Shown here piece after piece: positions 17,304 to 25,876 of a DNA stretch of 64,000 bases. The stretch is from Pseudogracilibacillus sp037892545 (lineage in GTDB: Bacteria > Bacillota > Bacilli > Bacillales > Amphibacillaceae). Position 1 is the stretch's first letter. Each line of letters opens with the position of its first letter. Under the pieces are notes generated by a model, which did no database searches, was not told the DNA's origin, and saw only the letters and a list, made by a program, of their open reading frames with translations. The stretch spans positions 208,096-272,095 of the forward strand of contig NZ_JBBKBG010000001.1 in the NCBI RefSeq assembly GCF_037892545.1, read 5' to 3'. The position numbers and the translations under genes were made by a program.

Positions 17304-18279
17304 ATCTTTTCACTTTCTCCTTTAATTGTTCAAAAGTCTCCATATTCAGTTGTTGTGCTTCTTTGTTTCCGGATAAAATGGAGGTTATATTACTTCCATC
17401 AATCAATTCCACAATCGCACCACGTTTCACATCCCCTTTTGTAAAAATAGGAATCAATTGTATGGAGGCTATCGCAAGCAAGGTTTGTGCAATATCGTTT
17501 TTCGATATATTTAAATCGAGTAAACGATCAATTGTCCCAACCGCGTTTTTAGCATGAATGGTACTCACGACTAAATGTCCCGTTAAAGAGGCTTCTAAAG
17601 CAAATTTCGCTGTTTTTTCATCCCTTATTTCACCTATCATAATAATATCCGGATCATGCCTTAAGGCGGCTTTTAATCCTGTATGATAGGTTACACCCGC
17701 TTTTTCATTCATTTCTACTTGGATGACATTATCGAGTGTCCGTTCAATTGGATCCTCCAATGTAATTGCTTGATATGATTGTTTTTCTGTTAACGCTTGC
17801 ATCAATGCATACATTGTAGTGGATTTGCCACAACCGGTCGGCCCTGTGATGAGTATGAGCCCTGCTTGTTGATGAAACCATTGTTTCATTCGTTTAAATT
17901 GATATGGAAAGACAAATAGTTCGTCAATTTTAAAATTGCTTTGTGGTAACAGACGTATCGTTAAACTCTCTTCCTGCATTGTCGGAAGTGTTGATAAACG
18001 TAATGCGTATAATTCCTTGTTTTCTGTCGTATAGTGCATCTTCCCACTTTGTGGCTTTCTTTTTTCACTAATATCCATATGAGCACTATATTTAAGATAA
18101 GCTAAAATAATTGCATATAACTTCTTTTTAACCGACCGAATATATACTCTTTTACCAAGTAGGCGATAAAAAATATCTACGTGGTCTTCATCATGACTGG
18201 GATAAAAATGAATATCGGATGCCTGTTTCTTACATGCTTCTTCCAAGAGCATATGGGTAACTTTTTCTGTACGATTTAT
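17254..18279 (-). CDS. comGA: Competence traffic ATPase ComGA
   Basis: A 341-residue GspE/PilT-superfamily ATPase that drives pseudopilus assembly. Walker A GPTGCGKSTT, Asp box LEDPIE, Walker B DIIMIGEIRD, His box TGHLVVSTIHAKN. It lacks the tetracysteine zinc motif of GspE. The start is unusual: the only upstream canonical codon, a GTG at 18288, lies inside the near-perfect ribosome binding site AAAAGGAGGTGA. The codon at ideal spacing (8 bases after GGAGG) is ATA at 18279. Alignment from memory with B. subtilis ComGA (M-x-x-I-E-K-V versus I-x-x-T-E-K-V) also points to that ATA. I set the start there; GTG 18288 is the alternative. Confidence 0.9.
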   Translation of the reverse strand: MNRTEKVTHMLLEEACKKQASDIHFYPSHDEDHVDIFYRLLGKRVYIRSVKKKLYAIILAYLKYSAHMDISEKRKPQSGKMHYTTENKELYALRLSTLPTMQEESLTIRLLPQSNFKIDELFVFPYQFKRMKQWFHQQAGLILITGPTGCGKSTTMYALMQALTEKQSYQAITLEDPIERTLDNVIQVEMNEKAGVTYHTGLKAALRHDPDIIMIGEIRDEKTAKFALEASLTGHLVVSTIHAKNAVGTIDRLLDLNISKNDIAQTLLAIASIQLIPIFTKGDVKRGAIVELIDGSNITSILSGNKEAQQLNMETFEQLKEKVKRYGFLQDDSMDETSKSV

Positions 18280-18322
18280 TTTCTTCACCTCCTTTTAGTG
18301 CTTATATGCTAATTTATATAAT

Positions 18323-18351
18323 ATTTTAATAAACAATTTTTTATTATTCAA
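18323..18351 (-). promoter_or_regulatory. Candidate sigma-A promoter of the comG operon
   Basis: Minus strand TTGAAT (18346-18351), 17-base spacer, TAAAAT (18323-18328), about 45 bases before the comGA start. Confidence 0.5.
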
Positions 18352-18434
18352 TGAAAAATTGCCTATTTCACCAAATTTGTAATTCTAAATAACTATCGTA
18401 GCTATTTTTAAATTTTGGAAAATTATTTATGAAG

Positions 18435-18447
18435 AAAATCCAATTTT
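18435..18447. promoter_or_regulatory. Possible ComK AT-box upstream of comG
   Basis: AAAATCCAATTTT fits AAAA-N5-TTTT exactly. A half-matching second box (AAAA) lies 18 bases further toward the promoter, one of the spacings ComK accepts. It is about 84 bases upstream of the -35, further than usual, and the region is AT-rich, so chance is possible. Confidence 0.3.
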
Positions 18448-18472
18448 CTACCAACATCATCTATTGGACATA

Positions 18473-18531
18473 TAAAAAAAGATGAGTGTAGACAAATGGA
18501 ATCATATTTTCCTCTCGTCCTACACTCATCT
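18473..18531 (-). terminator. Terminator after yqgX
   Basis: Twelve-base-pair stem AGATGAGTGTAG / CTACACTCATCT with a 28-base loop and a T7 tract on the minus strand; 22 bases after the yqgX stop. Confidence 0.8.
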
Positions 18532-18553
18532 CATGTATAATTTTTTCAATCAA

Positions 18554-19195
18554 TTACCTTTGATAAAATTGTAATGTAAAAGGATTTGTATCCTTTTCAT
18601 CCCCGATAGTTGTGCTTGATCCATGACCAGGATACACAATGACATCGTCTTCTAATGTATATAATTTATGAACGATGCTATTTGCTAATACGTCCATACT
18701 ACCACCAGGTAAATCCGTTCGACCAATGCCTTGTTGAAATAATACGTCTCCACTTACAACACATTTATCATGTGCAAAAATAAATGACATGCTTCCTGGA
18801 GAATGTCCTGGCGTATGAACACATTCCATCGTGAATGGTCCAATGGTTAAAGTTCCCTCGATTAAAAAGTGTTCTGGTGCGGACGTTTCAATTTTAAAAT
18901 CTTCTCCTAAAAACATAACTGATCGATTTACTGTCGCATCCAACAAATACTCTTCTTCACTTTCATGTAAATATACGTCTAACTGTAAGTCATTTCTTAA
19001 CTCATCTACTGCACCGATATGGTCAAAATGGGCATGTGTTAATAAAATAGCTAACGGTTCTAATTGTTGGGCTTTAAGATGTTGTTTCACAATATGTGCC
19101 TCACCACCTGGATCTACAATAAGACATTTTCCATCCTTGGAAAGAATATAACAATTTGTTCCTAATGGTCCTAAAGAAAATGTATCAATTCGCAT
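18554..19195 (-). CDS. yqgX: Metallo-beta-lactamase-fold hydrolase YqgX
   Basis: A 213-residue glyoxalase II-like hydrolase. Metal ligands are in THAHFDH (HxHxDH), the TPGHSPGS histidine, SGDVLF Asp and YPGHGSST His. Candidate role: thiol-ester hydrolysis, for example bacillithiol conjugates; this is inferred from the family. The start at 19195 has TTGGAGG at good distance; the upstream extension of 20 residues would include it. Confidence 0.88.
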   Translation of the reverse strand: MRIDTFSLGPLGTNCYILSKDGKCLIVDPGGEAHIVKQHLKAQQLEPLAILLTHAHFDHIGAVDELRNDLQLDVYLHESEEEYLLDATVNRSVMFLGEDFKIETSAPEHFLIEGTLTIGPFTMECVHTPGHSPGSMSFIFAHDKCVVSGDVLFQQGIGRTDLPGGSMDVLANSIVHKLYTLEDDVIVYPGHGSSTTIGDEKDTNPFTLQFYQR

Positions 19196-19356
19196 CTTTT
19201 TTCCTCCAATATCCTTTTCTAAAAATAAAAATGAATATAACTCGACAAACATCAAGCAATATTATAGAATAAGTATTAGCTATCATGCTATTTATTACAT
19301 ATATGAAGCTTGATTAACTTTCATTTTAACATGGTCATAAGGAGGATGTAATTAAA

Positions 19357-19536
19357 ATGGTACTAGCAATCATCTTTTTAGTCGTTGCTTTACTTTCAGC
19401 TGTGTCGTTAATTAGACAATTTAAAATTAAAAACTACTTAGCTATAGTTTTCTCTGCACTAGCAACTCTTTGCTTTGGGTATTTCTCAGTCATGGAGATT
19501 ATTTGTCGATTAACAGATGCTGGAATCTGTCCTTAA
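19357..19536 (+). CDS. yqgW: Small DUF2759-like membrane protein
   Basis: A 59-residue protein with AAGGAGG eight bases before ATG. Two membrane helices (about 2-18 and 26-48) and a C-terminal CRLTDAGIC. It looks like the DUF2759 family (YqgW) and sits next to yqgX in the expected neighbourhood; it is shorter than the B. subtilis protein as I recall it. Function unknown. Confidence 0.7.
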   Translation: MVLAIIFLVVALLSAVSLIRQFKIKNYLAIVFSALATLCFGYFSVMEIICRLTDAGICP

Positions 19537-19540
19537 TATT

Positions 19541-19592
19541 ACAAACAAATATAGAGGTTAAGGTATAATACCTTAGCCTCTATTTTTGTTTG
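19541..19592. terminator. Bidirectional terminator yqgW / LTA-synthase gene
   Basis: Near-perfect stem from ACAAACAAATATAGAGG to its complement with TAAGGTA / ATACCTTA at the centre, between two convergent genes. Confidence 0.88.
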
Positions 19593-19599
19593 TTATCCC

Positions 19600-21492
19600 C
19601 TATTTCGTCTGAAAGTCGACGAACCTGAATAAGTCACCATAAATGATTGCGTCCGAATACTGTAACTCTTTTGTAACTTTTTTCGAAACTTCAGCACAGG
19701 CTGATTCTTCTTCTCCATACATATTTAATGCATCTATCGGTTCCCCTGTTTCACGATCATAGCAAATTTCACTAGCAAACACATAATCATCACTAATGAA
19801 ATCGCCATTTCTTAGTGTAATAAATCCTTTTCGATCATCATGGAACAGGTCATTACCAAAATATAAATCATTACTCGTATCAAGACCTAAAAGCCTTAAA
19901 ACAGTCGGCTTAATATCGACCTGCCCTGCTATTTTATCCATACGCTCACCATGTTCATACCCTGGAATATGAATATAAAATGGTACTCTTTGCAATTGTA
20001 ATAAATCATATGGCGTAATTTCTTCTTTATTTAAATATTGTGCCATCGCTTTATTATGGTTGGCACTAATTCCATCATGGTCTCCCATTATAATAATAAT
20101 CGAATCTTCATATAATCCATTTAATTTTAAATGCATGAAAAACTGTTCAATAGCCTCATCCATATAGCGAACGGTTGAGAAATATTGGTTTAATGTTTTA
20201 GAATTTGAATCATAGTTTGCTAACGTTTTATCTTCCTCTTCTAAATCAAAAGGAAAATGATTCGTAATCGTAATTAACTTCGCATAAAATGGTGTCTCCA
20301 ACTCTTTCATATATGGAATCGTTTGTTCAAAAAACGGTTTATCTTTTAGCCCCCATCCGATGGAGTTTTCTTCTGTAACATCATAAGAATCATAATCATA
20401 AAACGTATCTATACCGAGACTTTCATACATTTGATTTCGATTCCAAAATGTTTCCGTGTTCGCATGGAAGACGACTGACTGATAACCATGTTGTTTTAAT
20501 GCTTCAGGCATTGCATAATAATTGTTATCCGCGTGAGTGAAAAAGACAGCCCCACTTGCAATAGGATACAATGAATTCTCTGTAATAAACTCTGAATCAG
20601 ATGTTTTCCCCTGTCCTGTTTGATGGTAAAAGTTTTCAAAATAGAATGTTCCTGGATCATCAATCAATCGGTTTAAAAATGGCGTTACTTCCTCCCCATG
20701 TAATGTATTTTCAATAACGAATGATTGCAATGATTCTGCAGAGACAAAAATAACATTTTTATCTTTCGCAATACCATATAGTGATGATTGTTCATCACTT
20801 CGCACTTCTTCATGAATATATTTCTTAATTTCTACGAGATCATTATCATCTGCAATTACTTTTTGTGTACGCATTTTAGATTGTAATGCGGCATCATAGA
20901 CATGGTAATAAAACAGGCCAATATTTTTCACTAAATATTCCCTGTCAAAGGCTCTCGATAATAATTGGGGCCTTTCCATCTCCGCTAATAAAAAGTTACC
21001 AGATAAAAGTAGCAAGGAAACAACGAGTGTAAATATTTTTTTCCGACGTGAATAAACTGGGACATAAATATTTGTTACTTTCTTCGTTATATACCAAATA
21101 ATCATCACATCAACAAAAATAAATATATCATATAGTTTAATTAACTCTAATATACTAGAAGAAAGATCTGAAATATTACTCGTTTGGAATAATTGTGGAA
21201 TGGTTAAAAAGTCAGTAAAAGAGCGATAGAATACAACGTTAAAATAAATAATTATCGTTCCAATTAACGCACTATACTGAACAAATAGTTTTTGTTGTTT
21301 TTCTGTTTTAAACCATACACTCAGTCCAAAAAATATAATGGATGCGATAAATGGGTTGATGAAAATAATAATTTCCTGCAATAGATTGTCAAGTTCAATA
21401 TCAAAAACAAAACGATAAACGACATACGTTTTAAAACCGAACAATAATGCAGCAAGGACAAAAAGTGGTACTTTCCTTCGCCGATGTAGCAT
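19600..21492 (-). CDS. yqgS: LTA synthase family glycerol-phosphate transferase (YqgS-like)
   Basis: A 630-residue polytopic sulfatase-fold enzyme. Five membrane helices (to about 170) then an extracellular catalytic domain. E253 (SAES), catalytic T297 (GKTSDSE), NHFPF and MGDHDG match the manganese and nucleophile residues of S. aureus LtaS (E255, T300, D475/H476). It transfers glycerol phosphate from phosphatidylglycerol for lipoteichoic acid. B. subtilis has four paralogues; the location by yqgQ fits YqgS, a minor synthase. ATG at 21492 follows AGGAGGATTATT. Confidence 0.9.
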   Translation of the reverse strand: MLHRRRKVPLFVLAALLFGFKTYVVYRFVFDIELDNLLQEIIIFINPFIASIIFFGLSVWFKTEKQQKLFVQYSALIGTIIIYFNVVFYRSFTDFLTIPQLFQTSNISDLSSSILELIKLYDIFIFVDVMIIWYITKKVTNIYVPVYSRRKKIFTLVVSLLLLSGNFLLAEMERPQLLSRAFDREYLVKNIGLFYYHVYDAALQSKMRTQKVIADDNDLVEIKKYIHEEVRSDEQSSLYGIAKDKNVIFVSAESLQSFVIENTLHGEEVTPFLNRLIDDPGTFYFENFYHQTGQGKTSDSEFITENSLYPIASGAVFFTHADNNYYAMPEALKQHGYQSVVFHANTETFWNRNQMYESLGIDTFYDYDSYDVTEENSIGWGLKDKPFFEQTIPYMKELETPFYAKLITITNHFPFDLEEEDKTLANYDSNSKTLNQYFSTVRYMDEAIEQFFMHLKLNGLYEDSIIIIMGDHDGISANHNKAMAQYLNKEEITPYDLLQLQRVPFYIHIPGYEHGERMDKIAGQVDIKPTVLRLLGLDTSNDLYFGNDLFHDDRKGFITLRNGDFISDDYVFASEICYDRETGEPIDALNMYGEEESACAEVSKKVTKELQYSDAIIYGDLFRFVDFQTK

Positions 21493-21556
21493 AATAATCC
21501 TCCTACAGACATACTCATTCATATGATTGATTCCCGAATTGTGTTTGTTTAAAACA

Positions 21557-21754
21557 TTACAATTTCTTTACAATTCTCATCTCTTTTCGAATTAATAATA
21601 TTGCTTGTTGATATATTGTCATTGATATTAACTTTGCATCGTATAAATTTTTAACTTCTTCCTGCATTAAATCTAAGTCTGCGATCCGATCTTTCGTATA
21701 GATAAAAATTCCAAATCTTTTTAACAGTTGTTGGACATCATACATCGTTTCCAT
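21557..21754 (-). CDS. yqgQ: DUF910 family protein YqgQ
   Basis: A 65-residue, all-helical, soluble protein of the DUF910 family (MYDVQQLLKRFGIFIYTKDR is the conserved start). AAGGTGG stands nine bases before ATG. Its usual neighbour glcK (yqgR) is not present here. Structural-genomics work suggests a helix bundle that might bind nucleic acid, but the role is unknown. Confidence 0.87.
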   Translation of the reverse strand: METMYDVQQLLKRFGIFIYTKDRIADLDLMQEEVKNLYDAKLISMTIYQQAILLIRKEMRIVKKL

Positions 21755-21845
21755 CCATCATCACCACCTTACATAATCACATGAAATCCTTACACACAGA
21801 ATGTTTTCACCAGAGGAAAAAAACATATTTATTGAGGTTGATTTT

Positions 21846-22634
21846 ATGTATAAAAAAGTTACTTCTTTATTCATTATCATACAAATATTTATCCTTTTTT
21901 TCATCTATGAACATAACACAATGGAAACCATTACATATTTTCCTGAAGACCCGCATGTAACGATGACTGAAGCGTCATCTGTAATTCAATTACATAATAA
22001 TAATTTACTGATTCAGGTCCAATCAAAAACGAATACTCCAGTACGGTTAAGACAAGATGTTTTTATCGTTTTTATTCATATGTATGTAAAAGGAATCGGA
22101 AACATTTGGAAGGAAAACATAGATGAACTGAAAATGGAACAATCAGTTTTATTAACAAAAAACAGCCCTATTGATGTGCTTTCATACCATTATGGTGAGG
22201 TCGTACGAGATGAAGCATTTACTTCTATTGGAAAAATGTCCTACCAATCATCATTTTTTAACGGAGACACCTTACAAAATCGAACAACATTTGCTGATGA
22301 ACAGACAAAAATGAAATATATGTATAAAATGAATTCCATTTTACAAAGACTACAGATTGATCCAAATTTATATCATACATTCCCTTTAATTGATTTGCCA
22401 TTATATGAACAAACCCCATTCCCAAACATGAACCAAAACGATACAGATATTATCATTGGCCATCTTTGGGAAGGGCTGTATAAAAATTATATCATTCCAA
22501 TGACAGAGATGAAAAATATAGAGAAGAGCCTCATGCCTCTTATATTAATTGATAAAAATAAGGAACATTTACTCGTCGTCTATACAATCAATGGAAAAGA
22601 AAAAATATTACGGCAAAATTTGCATCCCAATTAA
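21846..22634 (+). CDS. Hypothetical exported or membrane-anchored protein
   Basis: A 262-residue protein I cannot place in a family. The first 22 residues (MYKKVTSLFIIIQIFILFF) form an uncleaved anchor or signal peptide; no lipobox is seen. The remainder is soluble, rich in Asn, Thr and charged residues, without cysteines in the mature part. ATG at 21846 follows TGAGGTTGATTTT; an upstream ATG at 21801 has no such site. Its 3' end overlaps the convergent gluP by 27 bases. It occupies the plus strand among minus-strand genes, so it is probably transcribed alone. Confidence 0.7.
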   Translation: MYKKVTSLFIIIQIFILFFIYEHNTMETITYFPEDPHVTMTEASSVIQLHNNNLLIQVQSKTNTPVRLRQDVFIVFIHMYVKGIGNIWKENIDELKMEQSVLLTKNSPIDVLSYHYGEVVRDEAFTSIGKMSYQSSFFNGDTLQNRTTFADEQTKMKYMYKMNSILQRLQIDPNLYHTFPLIDLPLYEQTPFPNMNQNDTDIIIGHLWEGLYKNYIIPMTEMKNIEKSLMPLILIDKNKEHLLVVYTINGKEKILRQNLHPN

Positions 22635-23789
22635 ATACATACATAATGCTATCAAAACATACAATGAAAAACTTACTATTTGTAATCGAACAGATTTTTT
22701 ATACGGTAATGTTGCCATCATCGCGGCCAAAAATCCACCGATTAGTCCGCCGATATGTGCTCCAATATCGATTTGTGGAACAATTATACCTAATATAATA
22801 TTTACAATCAAAAGGAACATAAACTGGTTTCCAATTGTTCGAATGAATAGCTCTCGATATTTTGTTCCAAAATATAATAATGCCCCGAACAAGCCAAATA
22901 TGCCACCTGAGGCACCGGCCGATATTGCATCTGTAAAAACAAAGCTAGCCATATTTCCTAAGAATAAAGCTAAAAAGTAAATAATGAAAAAGCTTTTGGA
23001 ACCATAAATTCGTTCGACAAATTGGCCGATATAATATAATGCTAGCATATTAATAAAAAAGTGGATAAATCCAATATGAATAAAAGCCGCCGTGAATAAA
23101 CGCCACCATTCTCCTTCTAGAATAGCTTCATTATATTTTGCACCGTACTTAATTAATACGTCTTGATTCATACTTCCACCATTATTTTCTATAAATAAAA
23201 AAACACATAAATTCAATAGGAGAAAAATGTATGTTAAAAAAGGTTTCCCATATGTAAAAACGTCACGAATTTCTTTGTTTTTCTCATATATTTGTCTTTG
23301 TAAGTACATTTTATAAATACGAACTTTATATTGTAATAGGGAAAAATCATTTACATCAAACTGAAAAGGTTCTGTATTCACATCGTGCAAAAATCGTCTC
23401 TTTTCATCAAACTCGTTCGTATCCGTAATATAATATACATTCATTTTTATTTTTTGATTTTGTGTCGTAACTATTGGTGTTGGTAATGGATCGGTGGCAT
23501 CAATTGGTTTTTTATCAGCAATATATACATTGTAAATATCGATTTTTTTCGTCCGAAAAATACGCCTCATCGATGTAATTCTTTTAAAAACGGTCGCAAT
23601 ATCTTTTTTCACATGATTTTGCCAATCGAATTGTTTTAATAGAAAACGGATCACGGTCGTCTTTCCACGTTCTTTCTTCTGCACCCACGCCTCATTCCGC
23701 TTAATATTTATATGGACCATCTCATATTGCTCATTTTTTACAAGTTCGAATAATGTATGATACATAAAATATTGATTTGTAATCGACAT
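22608..23789 (-). CDS. gluP: Rhomboid intramembrane serine protease GluP, without TPR tail
   Basis: A 393-residue rhomboid. A soluble N-terminal domain (to about 180) precedes six to seven membrane helices. Catalytic S294 (GASGGIFG) and H345 (DIGAHIGG) are 51 residues apart, as in B. subtilis GluP (S288/H339, recalled); N247 (INMLAL) completes the oxyanion site. B. subtilis GluP is about 507 residues with C-terminal TPR repeats; here the protein stops after the last membrane helix. It lies next to yqgN, as in B. subtilis. Confidence 0.92.
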   Translation of the reverse strand: MSITNQYFMYHTLFELVKNEQYEMVHINIKRNEAWVQKKERGKTTVIRFLLKQFDWQNHVKKDIATVFKRITSMRRIFRTKKIDIYNVYIADKKPIDATDPLPTPIVTTQNQKIKMNVYYITDTNEFDEKRRFLHDVNTEPFQFDVNDFSLLQYKVRIYKMYLQRQIYEKNKEIRDVFTYGKPFLTYIFLLLNLCVFLFIENNGGSMNQDVLIKYGAKYNEAILEGEWWRLFTAAFIHIGFIHFFINMLALYYIGQFVERIYGSKSFFIIYFLALFLGNMASFVFTDAISAGASGGIFGLFGALLYFGTKYRELFIRTIGNQFMFLLIVNIILGIIVPQIDIGAHIGGLIGGFLAAMMATLPYKKSVRLQIVSFSLYVLIALCMYLIGMQILP

Positions 23790-23809
23790 ATGTCACCTAC
23801 TTCCCTTGC

Positions 23810-24376
23810 TTAAACACTAAGCGTTTTCCAAACTTTATCTTCTGTAACGATATATTGCACGGGTATGTCATGCGCTTCTACCGGAAGGTCTTTTCTCAGT
23901 TGTTGTTCGCTTGCAAAGGAGACCGTTGTTTTATCATACTTCATGAGAAAACGATCATAATAGCCACCACCAAATCCTATTCGATAACCAGCAACATTAA
24001 ATACAATACCTGGTACGATAAGAAGCTCAATATCTTCTTGTGCAACAGGTGTAGTCAATGATGTATTAGGTTCGAGAATGTTGGCATGACCTTTTGTTAC
24101 ATGTGCAAAATTTTTCAATTCATAAAATTGCATCGACTTATCATCCGTATGGACCTTTGGAACAACGACTCTTTTTCCCTTTTCCCATAAAAATTGAATG
24201 ATATTTCTCGTTTCCCATTCAAAACGATGAGAAATTGTAATGCCAATTGTAGTAGGTTTAATCCATAGATTAGATTTTTTAAATTGCTCTAATAATGATG
24301 TTTCAATGGCCTTTTTTTCTTCTTTTGATAATAAAGATAATTTCTCTATCATATTCGTTCGTATTGTTTGTTTCAT
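23810..24376 (-). CDS. yqgN: 5-formyltetrahydrofolate cyclo-ligase
   Basis: A 188-residue enzyme converting 5-formyl-THF to 5,10-methenyl-THF with ATP. The signature GIGFGGGYYDRFL is present as RIGFGGGYYDRF, and the ATP-binding KxxR/W pattern is seen near the N-terminus. GAGGTGACATGAA precedes the ATG. It lies 20 bases upstream of gluP, suggesting co-transcription. Confidence 0.93.
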   Translation of the reverse strand: MKQTIRTNMIEKLSLLSKEEKKAIETSLLEQFKKSNLWIKPTTIGITISHRFEWETRNIIQFLWEKGKRVVVPKVHTDDKSMQFYELKNFAHVTKGHANILEPNTSLTTPVAQEDIELLIVPGIVFNVAGYRIGFGGGYYDRFLMKYDKTTVSFASEQQLRKDLPVEAHDIPVQYIVTEDKVWKTLSV

Positions 24377-24438
24377 TTCATGTCACCTCACTCCATTATA
24401 ACTTACTACGTGAGTGAAGAAAATAAAAGTAGACAACA

Positions 24439-24471
24439 AAAAAACTCTTTCCAAATATCGGGAAGAGTTTT
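24439..24471 (-). terminator. Terminator after rpmG
   Basis: AAAACTCTTTCC / GGGAAGAGTTTT stem, 7-base loop, T-rich tail on the minus strand, 11 bases after the L33 gene. Confidence 0.8.
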
Positions 24472-24481
24472 ATCGTACAAC

Positions 24482-24631
24482 TTATTTTGTTTCACGGTGA
24501 AGCGTATGCTTTCTTAAACGTGGGCTATATTTCATTAATTCAATACGCTCAGTGTTATTTCGATTGTTTTTAGTAGTAATATAATTACGATCGCCTGTTT
24601 CAGTACAAGCTAATGTGATGTTAACACGCAT
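24482..24631 (-). CDS. rpmG: 50S ribosomal protein L33
   Basis: Forty-nine residues reading MRVNITLACTETGDRNYITT to KHTLHRETK. It has a single cysteine and so is the zinc-free (C-minus) L33 paralogue (RpmGA type in B. subtilis naming). TTGGAGGGTTGAAA is the ribosome binding site. It is likely a zinc-independent substitute protein; no Zur box was recognised upstream. Confidence 0.95.
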   Translation of the reverse strand: MRVNITLACTETGDRNYITTKNNRNNTERIELMKYSPRLRKHTLHRETK

Positions 24632-24668
24632 TTTCAACCCTCCAACTCCATAAATAGTTACCTTACTA

Positions 24669-24697
24669 ATAATAACAGATTAACAAAAATCGTGCAA
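24669..24697 (-). promoter_or_regulatory. Sigma-A promoter of rpmG
   Basis: Minus strand TTGCAC, 17 bases, TATTAT, ending about 38 bases before the L33 ATG. Confidence 0.7.
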
Positions 24698-24793
24698 TAC
24701 TTATTTAAGTTTTAAAATTAGGTTACAATTGTTGTTTTGCCTACAAAAAAATTATTTTTCTTGTATAATAAAATAGAGACTGGAGGTAGAAAG

Positions 24794-25168
24794 ATGGGGT
24801 ACATTTTTGGAACAATTATCGTAATTGCAATCATTTTATTCATTATATCCTTTTTCATGAATGATAAGTATAATGAAATTGAAAGTGAATTAGAGCAATT
24901 ATCGATACAATCAATGCAAGATACGTATCAACTAAGAAAAAAACTCGAAGTACTTGAAGAAGAGTTATTAACAGGACAAGTTGTTACACCAAGTCACAAA
25001 GAAGAGGTAGAAGTAGCAACAGAAATTCCATCTTCACTGAAAAATAAGCCTTTACTGTTACAAAAAGTATATCACTTACAACAACAAGGCTATTCAGTAG
25101 AAGACATTGCACAACAAACTGATTTAACTACCCATGATATCCAAACAATTTTAAAAAACAAATTATAG
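24794..25168 (+). CDS. Small membrane-anchored coiled-coil protein (SwrB-like architecture)
   Basis: A 124-residue protein: one N-terminal helix (3-21), a coiled coil (about 25-60, NEIESELEQLS...LEVLEEELL), a linker, and a C-terminal helical segment (LQQQGYSVEDIAQQTDLTTHDIQTIL) that looks like a helix-turn-helix of the kind found at the end of SwrB/DUF6115-type proteins. ATG at 24794 follows TGGAGGTAGAAAG. The next gene begins 13 bases later. The function is unknown. Confidence 0.6.
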   Translation: MGYIFGTIIVIAIILFIISFFMNDKYNEIESELEQLSIQSMQDTYQLRKKLEVLEEELLTGQVVTPSHKEEVEVATEIPSSLKNKPLLLQKVYHLQQQGYSVEDIAQQTDLTTHDIQTILKNKL

Positions 25169-25181
25169 TAAGGGGATAAAT

Positions 25182-25784
25182 ATGAAACAACCTATGCGCT
25201 TTTTTGCTATTGGATTATTTACTGCAGCTATATTAATGTTTGGGTATTATTCATTGTTTGATCAAAGCACTGCTGTAGAGAACGCACCAGTAGAAGATTT
25301 AATTGCTCAAGTAGAAGATGAAGGGTATAGAGTCATTACGGAAGAAGAATTTATCACTTTTTCTTTACTAGATTTAGACGAAGCAGACGTAAAAGATAAA
25401 CAAGTGGAAAAAGAAGATAAAAAGAAAGATTCTAAAAAAGAATCCGATTCTTCTAAAGAAGAAAAGAAAGACTCTAAAGATTCATCTTCTGATAAAAAGA
25501 AAGATGAAAAAGAGGAAAAGAAATCTTCTGATGATAAAAAGGAAAAAAGTAAAAAGAAAAAATCTAAAACGATTACTATTACTACCAACGAAGGTGTCGT
25601 TACAGAAGATATAGCAGATATGTTATATAATGAAAAAGTAATTGATGATAAACAAAAATTCCAAGATTATATGGAAGACAATGATTATAGCCCTTACATT
25701 CAAATAGGTACATTTAAAGTGAAAAAAGATATGAGTTTCAAGGAATTAGCTGAAATTTTCACAACATATCCAGGCAGTAATTAA
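25182..25784 (+). CDS. YceG/MltG-like protein lacking the catalytic domain
   Basis: A 200-residue protein with an N-terminal membrane anchor (about 5-25), a short globular stretch, a Lys/Glu/Ser/Asp low-complexity linker (about 72-125), and a C-terminal domain with TITITTNEGV, VTEDIADMLYNEKVIDD and KVKKDMSFKELAEIFT. This resembles the LysM-like N-terminal part of MltG, without its catalytic YceG domain. Such truncated forms occur in Bacilli. It shares a likely operon with the coiled-coil protein and lies convergent to pbpA. A structural role at the cell wall is inference. Confidence 0.6.
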   Translation: MKQPMRFFAIGLFTAAILMFGYYSLFDQSTAVENAPVEDLIAQVEDEGYRVITEEEFITFSLLDLDEADVKDKQVEKEDKKKDSKKESDSSKEEKKDSKDSSSDKKKDEKEEKKSSDDKKEKSKKKKSKTITITTNEGVVTEDIADMLYNEKVIDDKQKFQDYMEDNDYSPYIQIGTFKVKKDMSFKELAEIFTTYPGSN

Positions 25785-25816
25785 AAGAACATCCGTGTTT
25801 GAGCTTAGTTAAAAAC

Positions 25817-25860
25817 ATAGAAAAGACTTCGATAATTGATTTTATCGAAGTCTTTTCTAT
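25817..25860. terminator. Terminator after the YceG-like gene
   Basis: Perfect 19-base-pair stem ATAGAAAAGACTTCGATAA / complement with a 6-base loop. Confidence 0.85.
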
Positions 25861-25876
25861 TAGATTATGTAAATCA

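Noticed and set aside
25307..25588. Minus-strand frame made of Ser/Phe/Leu
   Set aside because: It is the antisense of the Lys/Glu/Ser low-complexity linker of the MltG-like gene; codon bias artefact.
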